From: Kangiella sp.
GTDB lineage: Bacteria > Pseudomonadota > Gammaproteobacteria > Enterobacterales > Kangiellaceae
DNA: 10,024 nucleotides
Assembly (NCBI GenBank): GCA_026195755.1
Contig: JAPHRL010000142.1
Location: forward strand, 1 to 10,024
Direction of reading: 5' to 3'
Shown here piece by piece: positions 5,819 through 10,024 of this stretch (within the stretch, counting starts at the first letter, position 1; each line of letters begins with the position of its first letter). The translations under genes and the position numbers were made by a program. The notes under the pieces were generated by a model that saw only the letters and a program-made list of their open reading frames with translations, did no database searches and had not been told where the DNA came from.

Positions 5819-6400
5819 TTAAAAATACCAGTTGAAAAATGCCCCGATATTGTTACCGTCAAAGGTTTCACTGGTTGCATCATAGTCGTAATCAATATGT
5901 GTATAACGTACGCCCCAACCCCAGGTATCATAGTTATTTTCATACTCAAGCACTAACCCCAGGGCATTTTCAAATTCTGCAGTGCCGTACAAGCCAGGTA
6001 GATCAAGTTCCAGCTCAGGGTTTAGCTCATAGGTAAAACCGGCACCAAACAAATGACCGTTATTATCCAGTGAAGCAATCATGGTTAGCGGCAAACGCGA
6101 AAAGGTCGCATCGCCATTGGATGCGAAAACACCACCGCTTTTATAACCGAAAGTGCTTTTTAATGCCCAGTCTTGAAAGTGGGCTCTGAAACCAAAATCC
6201 AACCAAAAGCCTTCGCCAGTTTTAACTTCGTCACTGGAGCCGTCACTGAAACGAATGTTGTCCACCAATGTTTCCCCACCAAAGGAAATGCCACCACCGA
6301 GAATACCTGAGATTTCTGCTTCTTGCTGTGCGCATGCTAGTGTATTGATAGTAAGGCCTGAAAGCAAAAGCGCGCCAAGAGTTAATTTATGAATTGTCAT
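5819..6400 (-). CDS. Small outer-membrane beta-barrel protein
   Basis: A 193-residue exported protein. Residues 1-24 form a Sec signal peptide with probable cleavage after ACA (22-24). The mature part alternates polar and hydrophobic residues in repeated aromatic-rich strands (for example GFWLDFGFRAHF, WALKSTFGYKSGG, GWGVRYTHIDYDY) and ends in FFNWYF, with the terminal Phe193 recognised by the BAM assembly machinery. This fits an eight-stranded outer-membrane barrel; it may belong to the YfaZ-like group, but I cannot place it firmly and claim no substrate. The start has AGGA (complement of 6408-6411) seven bases upstream. A TLAC at 20-23 resembles a lipobox but lacks the usual Leu at -3. It is divergent from clpS and convergent with sixA. 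Confidence 0.8.
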   Translation of the reverse strand: MTIHKLTLGALLLSGLTINTLACAQQEAEISGILGGGISFGGETLVDNIRFSDGSSDEVKTGEGFWLDFGFRAHFQDWALKSTFGYKSGGVFASNGDATFSRLPLTMIASLDNNGHLFGAGFTYELNPELELDLPGLYGTAEFENALGLVLEYENNYDTWGWGVRYTHIDYDYDATSETFDGNNIGAFFNWYF

Positions 6401-6436
6401 TTTTCTATCCTAATAGTTGTAACAAAAGCCTCGCTA

Positions 6437-6465
6437 ATTATAGACTGTAGGTATCTGAATAGAAA
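6437..6465 (-). promoter_or_regulatory. Candidate promoter for the outer-membrane beta-barrel gene
   Basis: On the minus strand a perfect -10 TATAAT (complement of 6437-6442) has TTTCTA (6460-6465, 3/6) 17 bp upstream. Transcription would begin near 6430, leaving a 30-nt leader before the ATG. The -10 is strong and the -35 weak. Confidence 0.45.
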
Positions 6466-6487
6466 CTTAATGCAATACTTGAACTTG

Positions 6488-6516
6488 CTTACCTATGGCC
6501 CCATTTATGCCATAAT
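6488..6516 (+). promoter_or_regulatory. Candidate promoter for clpS-clpA
   Basis: A -10 CATAAT (6511-6516, 5/6) has CTTACC (6488-6493, 3/6) 17 bp upstream; TTGCTT (6485-6490) is a better hexamer but 20 bp away. A start near 6523 gives a leader of about 23 nt. The clpS ribosome binding site is poor (GAAAG, 6533-6537). Confidence 0.3.
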
Positions 6517-6520
6517 GGCA
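6508..6520. repeat. Palindrome TGCCAT-A-ATGGCA over the candidate clpS -10 element
   Basis: Perfect 6-bp arms flank one base. A further ATGGC lies exactly 20 bp upstream (6495-6499 versus 6515-6519), so the same half-site occurs on one face of the helix about two turns apart. The arrangement would suit a repressor blocking the -10. No known regulator is recognised. Confidence 0.4.
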
Positions 6521-6545
6521 AAGACATTTAGCGAAAGAAATTGGT

Positions 6546-6893
6546 ATGAGCAACGACCATAATCACAATCAGAACCACGATAATGAGCATGAGCACGGCC
6601 TTGCAGTCGCCGATGCTAAACCCAAGCTCAAACAGCCACCCATGTATAAGGTGTTGATTCTTAATGATGATTACACCCCGATGGATTTTGTGGTGGATGT
6701 ACTGCGTAAGTTTTTTATCATGGATACAGAGCAGGCAACCCGTGTTATGTTGCAGGTTCATCACGAAGGACAAGGTGTGTGCGGTACTTTTACGCCTGAT
6801 ATTGCTGAAACCAAGGTGGTTCAGGTCAATGAATTTGCCCGCGCTAATCAGCATCCTTTGTTATGTGTTATGGAGCCGGAAGACGGTGAATAA
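6546..6893 (+). CDS. clpS: ATP-dependent Clp protease adaptor ClpS
   Basis: A 115-residue ClpS, the N-recognin that delivers substrates bearing N-terminal Leu, Phe, Tyr or Trp to ClpAP. The core starts at about residue 30 (PPMYKVLILNDDYTPMDFV). The residues that hold the substrate amino group and shape the pocket are all present: Asn40, Asp41, Asp42, the gate Met46 and His72 in QVHHEGQGVCG. The ETKVVQVNEFARANQHPLLC block (about 89-108) completes the fold that docks on the ClpA N domain. The N-terminal tail is odd: residues 1-18 contain five His (5, 7, 11, 15, 17) mixed with Asn, Asp and Glu. It is followed 33 bp later by clpA, as in E. coli, and is probably co-transcribed. Confidence 0.96.
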   Translation: MSNDHNHNQNHDNEHEHGLAVADAKPKLKQPPMYKVLILNDDYTPMDFVVDVLRKFFIMDTEQATRVMLQVHHEGQGVCGTFTPDIAETKVVQVNEFARANQHPLLCVMEPEDGE

Positions 6894-6926
6894 CCTTATT
6901 AAGCGTTACAAAAGGTAGGTGGCATT

Positions 6927-9191
6927 ATGCTCGATAAAGCACTTGAACAATCATTGAACCATGCGTTCCACGATGCTCGTGAAAAACGTCACGAATTTAT
7001 AACGATCGAGCACTTGATGCTTGCCTTGTTAGATAATAAAGATGCCTTGGAAGTTTTGCGCGCTTGTGGTGCTGATGTCGTTGTTTTGAAATCTGACCTT
7101 GAAAAATTTGTTAATCAAACCACGCCTCAGTTTTCCGATGAGGATGATGAGTTTGAAATACAGCCAACCATTGGTTTTCAACGTGTTTTACAGCGTGCCG
7201 TGTTTCATGTGCAGTCATCGGGTCGTGAAGCAGTCAGTGGTGCTAATGTACTCGTCGCGATGTTCAGTGAGCCAGAGTCGCAAGCTGTGTTTCTACTGTC
7301 TAAACAGGACATTTCCCGTCTTGATGTGGTGAATTTTATTTCTCATGGAATCAGCTCCGATGAAGAAGACTTCCCAGAAATTGAACATGAGGAGGGCGAG
7401 CAAGAACCTCAGGAGCCACGTCCGCTTGACCAATATGCGGTTAACCTCAATAAGTTAGCTGAGCAGGGTAAGATTGACCCCCTTATCGGTCGCGCAAATG
7501 AAATTGAGCGAGTGGTTCAGGTATTATGCCGTCGCCGCAAAAATAATCCTTTATTAGTTGGCGAAGCAGGTGTCGGTAAAACTGCCATTGCAGAAGGCTT
7601 AGCAAAACGAATAATTGATGGTGATGTACCTGAAGTTATTAAAGATGCAGTTGTTTATGCGTTGGACCTTGGTGTTCTTTTAGCAGGCACAAAATACCGC
7701 GGTGACTTCGAGAAGCGTTTAAAAGCTGTTCTGGCGCAGCTTAAGAAAGAATCCCATGCCATTTTATTCATTGATGAAATTCATACCATTATTGGCGCTG
7801 GTGCTGCCTCAGGCGGCACTATGGATGCATCTAACCTGATTAAGCCGGTTTTGGCTAATGGTGAGTTGCGCTGTATGGGCTCAACAACATTCCAGGAATA
7901 TCGTGGAATTTTCGAAAAAGATCACGCTCTAGCACGTCGTTTCCAGAAAATAGACATCAATGAGCCGACGGTGCAGGACACTATTGGTATTTTAGAAGGC
8001 TTGAAAGAGCGCTATGAAAAATATCATGGAGTATCGTATTCAAAACAGGCGATTCAGGCTGCGGCAGAGCTTTCGGCTAAATACATTAATGATCGACAAC
8101 TACCAGACAAGGCCATTGATGTGATTGATGAAGCTGGTGCAAGACAGAGAATTTTGCCCGAAGAGCAGCGTAAGAAAACCATCACCCCTCATGAAATAGA
8201 GCAAGTGATCGCTAAGATTGCACGTATTCCTGAGAAAACCGTCTCTTCTTCGGATAAAAAATTGCTGCAAAATCTTGAGCGAAATCTGAAAATGGTGGTC
8301 TTTGGGCAAGATCAGGCGATTGAAAGCTTGTCGGAATCGATTAAGCTATCTCGTGCCGGCTTGGGACAAGAGAATAAACCTGTCGGCTCATTCCTATTTG
8401 CTGGCCCAACCGGTGTGGGCAAAACTGAGGTTACCAAGCAATTAGCGCGGTTAATGGGGGTTGAGCTGATCCGTTTTGATATGTCTGAATACATGGAGCG
8501 CCATACTGTATCTCGTCTGATAGGTGCGCCTCCAGGCTATGTCGGTTATGACCAAGGCGGGCTACTGACTGAAGCGGTTAATAAAAACCCGCATGCAGTG
8601 GTGCTTCTGGACGAAATCGAAAAAGCACACCCTGATGTATTTAATCTTTTATTGCAGGTAATGGATCACGGCACCTTAACCGACAACAATGGTCGCAAAG
8701 CTGATTTCCGCAACATAGTTCTAGTGATGACCAGTAATGCCGGTGCCCAGGAAATTATCAAAGGCAATATTGGCTTCAAAGAGCAGGATCGTTCGCGTAA
8801 CAACGAAGAAGCCATTAACCGCACTTTCTCGCCAGAGTTCAGAAACCGTCTCGATGCAATTGTCTGGTTTAATTCGCTACCACAGAAAGTCATCATGTCA
8901 ATTGTGGATAAATTCTTAACCGAAGTTCAAGGTCAACTTGATGATAAGCAAGTTAACCTACATGTGGATGATGCGGCGCGACAATGGTTTGCCAAACATG
9001 GTTACGACGAAAACATGGGGGCACGCCCAATGGCGCGTCTGATCAGTGATAAAGTTCGCCGTCCTTTAGCCAATGAGATTTTGTTTGGCAAGTTGATGCA
9101 AGGTGGGGATGTCTACGTTACCATGAAGAATGATGAACTGGATATTCGTATTGAGCCACATATGGAAAAATTGCCACAAGGGACTTCTTAG
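6927..9191 (+). CDS. clpA: ATP-dependent Clp protease ATP-binding subunit ClpA
   Basis: A 754-residue AAA+ unfoldase close to the E. coli length of 758. The N domain (1 to about 140) carries both Clp-N repeats and is the ClpS docking site. A very acidic linker follows (about 144-165, mostly Glu/Asp/Pro). The first ATPase module has Walker A GEAGVGKT (212-219), pore loop KYRG (256-259) and Walker B LFIDE (280-284). The second has Walker A GPTGVGKT (493-500), pore loop GYVG (537-540) and Walker B VVLLDE (558-563). The ClpP-docking loop reads IGF (615-617), consistent with pairing to ClpP, which is not in the window. There is no middle coiled coil, so it is ClpA and not ClpB/ClpC. The start at 6927 has AGGTGG (6917-6922). 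It follows clpS by 33 bp and ends at a strong terminator. Confidence 0.98.
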   Translation: MLDKALEQSLNHAFHDAREKRHEFITIEHLMLALLDNKDALEVLRACGADVVVLKSDLEKFVNQTTPQFSDEDDEFEIQPTIGFQRVLQRAVFHVQSSGREAVSGANVLVAMFSEPESQAVFLLSKQDISRLDVVNFISHGISSDEEDFPEIEHEEGEQEPQEPRPLDQYAVNLNKLAEQGKIDPLIGRANEIERVVQVLCRRRKNNPLLVGEAGVGKTAIAEGLAKRIIDGDVPEVIKDAVVYALDLGVLLAGTKYRGDFEKRLKAVLAQLKKESHAILFIDEIHTIIGAGAASGGTMDASNLIKPVLANGELRCMGSTTFQEYRGIFEKDHALARRFQKIDINEPTVQDTIGILEGLKERYEKYHGVSYSKQAIQAAAELSAKYINDRQLPDKAIDVIDEAGARQRILPEEQRKKTITPHEIEQVIAKIARIPEKTVSSSDKKLLQNLERNLKMVVFGQDQAIESLSESIKLSRAGLGQENKPVGSFLFAGPTGVGKTEVTKQLARLMGVELIRFDMSEYMERHTVSRLIGAPPGYVGYDQGGLLTEAVNKNPHAVVLLDEIEKAHPDVFNLLLQVMDHGTLTDNNGRKADFRNIVLVMTSNAGAQEIIKGNIGFKEQDRSRNNEEAINRTFSPEFRNRLDAIVWFNSLPQKVIMSIVDKFLTEVQGQLDDKQVNLHVDDAARQWFAKHGYDENMGARPMARLISDKVRRPLANEILFGKLMQGGDVYVTMKNDELDIRIEPHMEKLPQGTS

Positions 9192-9212
9192 TTTCGATTT
9201 GTTAACAGGTAG

Positions 9213-9241
9213 AAAAAAAGGCGCTTTAAGCGCCTTTTTTT
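9213..9241. terminator. Bidirectional terminator between clpA and infA
   Basis: A symmetric hairpin with seven As, stem GGCGCT (9220-9225), loop TTA (9226-9228), stem AGCGCC (9229-9234) and seven Ts (9235-9241). The A and T runs make it a U-tailed terminator in both directions: 21 bp after the clpA stop and just past the convergent infA stop. Confidence 0.95.
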
Positions 9242-9254
9242 CTAATGCTTCCAA

Positions 9255-9473
9255 TTAACGGGCACGGAAAGTAATGCGACCCTTGGATAAGTCATAAGGG
9301 CTGATTTCAACAGTAACAGTGTCACCGGTTAAGATACGGATGTAGTTTTTGCGCATCTTACCTGAAATGTGTGCAGTAACAATATGACCGTTTTCGAGTT
9401 CTACTCGAAACATAGTGTTCGGCAAGGTTTCTAACACTTTACCTTCTAATTCGATTACGTCTTCTTTCGCCAT
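9255..9473 (-). CDS. infA: Translation initiation factor IF-1
   Basis: A 72-residue IF-1, exactly the usual length, with a single OB-fold (S1-like) domain. It begins MAKEDVIELEG and keeps the family core VLETLPNTMFRVELENGH, the HISGKMRKNYIRILTGD segment (35-51) and the C-terminal SPYDLSKGRITFR. IF-1 binds the ribosomal A site on the 30S subunit and works with IF-2 and IF-3 during initiation. I chose the ATG at 9473-9471 because the product then matches family length; the frame stays open upstream to an ATG at 9539, but that region holds the promoter and leader. The ribosome binding site AGGAGA (complement of 9486-9491) is strong but about 12 nt from the start, a little far. It is convergent with clpA and downstream of bpt. 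Confidence 0.98.
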   Translation of the reverse strand: MAKEDVIELEGKVLETLPNTMFRVELENGHIVTAHISGKMRKNYIRILTGDTVTVEISPYDLSKGRITFRAR

Positions 9474-9530
9474 ATTAAGCCCGTCTCTCCTCTGTGACTT
9501 TTCAACAAAATGTTCAAAAAATGCGCGCGT

Positions 9531-9559
9531 ATGATGCACTATTTAGAGAATAATCGCAA
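9531..9559 (-). promoter_or_regulatory. Candidate promoter for infA with GC-rich discriminator
   Basis: On the minus strand -35 TTGCGA (complement of 9554-9559, 4/6) and -10 CATCAT (complement of 9531-9536, 4/6) are 17 bp apart. The bases immediately after the -10 read ACGCGCGC, a GC-rich discriminator of the kind seen at stringently controlled translation genes. The leader would be about 50 nt. Control by ppGpp is an inference. Confidence 0.45.
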
Positions 9560-9651
9560 AGATTTTGTGTGATTGTGGTCTAATTAGGTTGATTTTTGCG
9601 CAATTGTTCGTTTGACGAGTGGGTAGTGAAGCGCATCAGTGCAAATATCAT

Positions 9652-10024
9652 TTAACTGATACCAGAGCTTGGGATAGTTTCTGATAGGAGTTTCCAGCGA
9701 TTATTATGCAGAACTTCTGCTGGTTTGTAAGAGCTCTTATAGCTCATTTTGTGACAGTTTTGAATGTAGTAACCAAGATAAGCATAAGGCAGGTTAAGTT
9801 TACGTGCTAACGCAATGGTTTTTAATATCACAAATACACCAAGACTTTTATATTGCTGGCTGGGTGTAAAGAACGAATATACCGCCGACAAACCGTCATC
9901 CAGCAAATCCAAGCACATAATAGCAACCGTTTTGTTGCCATCTTTAACTCGGATTTGAGCGGACTTACACCAATCCGAAAACAGAAAGTCAGCATACTGG
10001 TCGTAAGAGGGTGGATACATATCG
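9652..10024 (-). CDS. bpt: Aspartate/glutamate leucyltransferase Bpt, C-terminal part, partial at right edge
   Basis: The frame is open from the right window edge to TAA at 9654-9652, giving about 124 residues, roughly the C-terminal half of a family that is usually near 240 residues. The visible part keeps the strongly conserved block DMYPPSYDQY, then SAVYSFFTPS, SLGVFVILK, LPYAYLGYYI, CHKMSYKSSYKPAE and NNRW, which identify the ATE C-terminal domain (GNAT-like fold). Bacterial Bpt transfers Leu from Leu-tRNA to proteins with N-terminal Asp or Glu, creating N-degrons for ClpS. The real start lies outside the window: codons upstream of the first visible Met are still in frame (Asp precedes it) and match the family. 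It is upstream of infA on the same strand, 178 bp away, with an infA promoter between them. In E. coli the gene in this position is aat. Confidence 0.93.
   Translation of the reverse strand, partial: DMYPPSYDQYADFLFSDWCKSAQIRVKDGNKTVAIMCLDLLDDGLSAVYSFFTPSQQYKSLGVFVILKTIALARKLNLPYAYLGYYIQNCHKMSYKSSYKPAEVLHNNRWKLLSETIPSSGIS

Noticed and set aside
6329..6400. Lipoprotein signal at Cys23 of the beta-barrel protein
   Set aside because: The -3 residue is Thr, not Leu, and the ACA-Q cleavage site plus C-terminal Phe fit an ordinary exported barrel.
6528..6854. 108-codon minus-strand open frame opposite clpS
   Set aside because: It mirrors the clpS coding sequence; its hydrophobic stretch arises from the complement of the His/Asn codons.
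9192..9254. tRNA-Ser as found between clpA and infA in E. coli
   Set aside because: Only a terminator hairpin fits in this 63-bp gap; no cloverleaf is seen here or in 9474-9651.
9501..9525. Imperfect inverted repeat around TTCAACAAAATGTTCAA in the infA leader
   Set aside because: Seven-base arms with a mismatch in an A/T-rich stretch; it is likely chance and has no T-run or known match.
9474..9539. In-frame 22-residue N-terminal extension of IF-1 starting at 9539
   Set aside because: IF-1 is almost always about 72 residues and starts MAKED; the extension covers the ribosome binding site and the predicted start of transcription.

Overview
This window looks like ordinary chromosome from a moderately AT-rich gammaproteobacterium. 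The best anchor is the convergent block clpS-clpA > < infA < bpt, the arrangement known from many Gammaproteobacteria (E. coli has aat in the place of bpt). The gene mix (a lipoprotein leukotriene-A4-hydrolase-like M1 aminopeptidase, a cyanophycinase-family gene, YegP, YqhA/UPF0114 and SixA) suggests a marine, Kangiella-like lineage. That placement is an inference from gene content and no 16S or other marker is present.

Layout from left to right. (1) 1-429, minus strand: the N-terminal 143 codons of a cyanophycinase-family (peptidase S51) protein, running off the left edge. Its fold signature is clear but its catalytic Ser motif and other hallmark motifs are replaced, so it looks like a pseudoenzyme. 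(2) 430-787: a divergent intergenic region with candidate promoters for both flanking genes, a 10-bp palindrome and a long inverted repeat. (3) 788-2728: an M1-family aminopeptidase lipoprotein followed by a textbook terminator. (4) 2861-4037: msrA and a carboxymuconolactone decarboxylase-like CxxC protein, 25 bp apart and probably one oxidative-stress transcript. (5) 4129-4461: yegP (tandem DUF1508), with a terminator shared with the convergent yqhA-like membrane protein gene at 4506-5033. (6) 5204-5740: sixA-like phosphohistidine phosphatase, with a bidirectional terminator shared with a convergent outer-membrane beta-barrel gene (5819-6400). (7) 6546-9191: clpS and clpA, then a bidirectional terminator, then infA (9255-9473) and the C-terminal half of bpt (9652 to the right edge), both on the minus strand.

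How the genes work together. Bpt, ClpS and ClpA form most of a bacterial N-degron pathway: Bpt adds Leu to N-terminal Asp or Glu, ClpS binds the Leu N-degron, and ClpA unfolds the substrate for ClpP, which is not in the window. MsrA and the CxxC protein fit repair and scavenging of oxidative damage. The remaining genes are mostly stand-alone units bounded by hairpin terminators.

I see no mobile element, CRISPR array, tRNA, rRNA or prophage signal. The item most worth a second look is the degenerate cyanophycinase at the left edge. The rest is conserved housekeeping with a few lineage-specific twists: a His-rich ClpS tail, Tyr-to-Phe in the M1 active site, and a palindrome at the clpS promoter.
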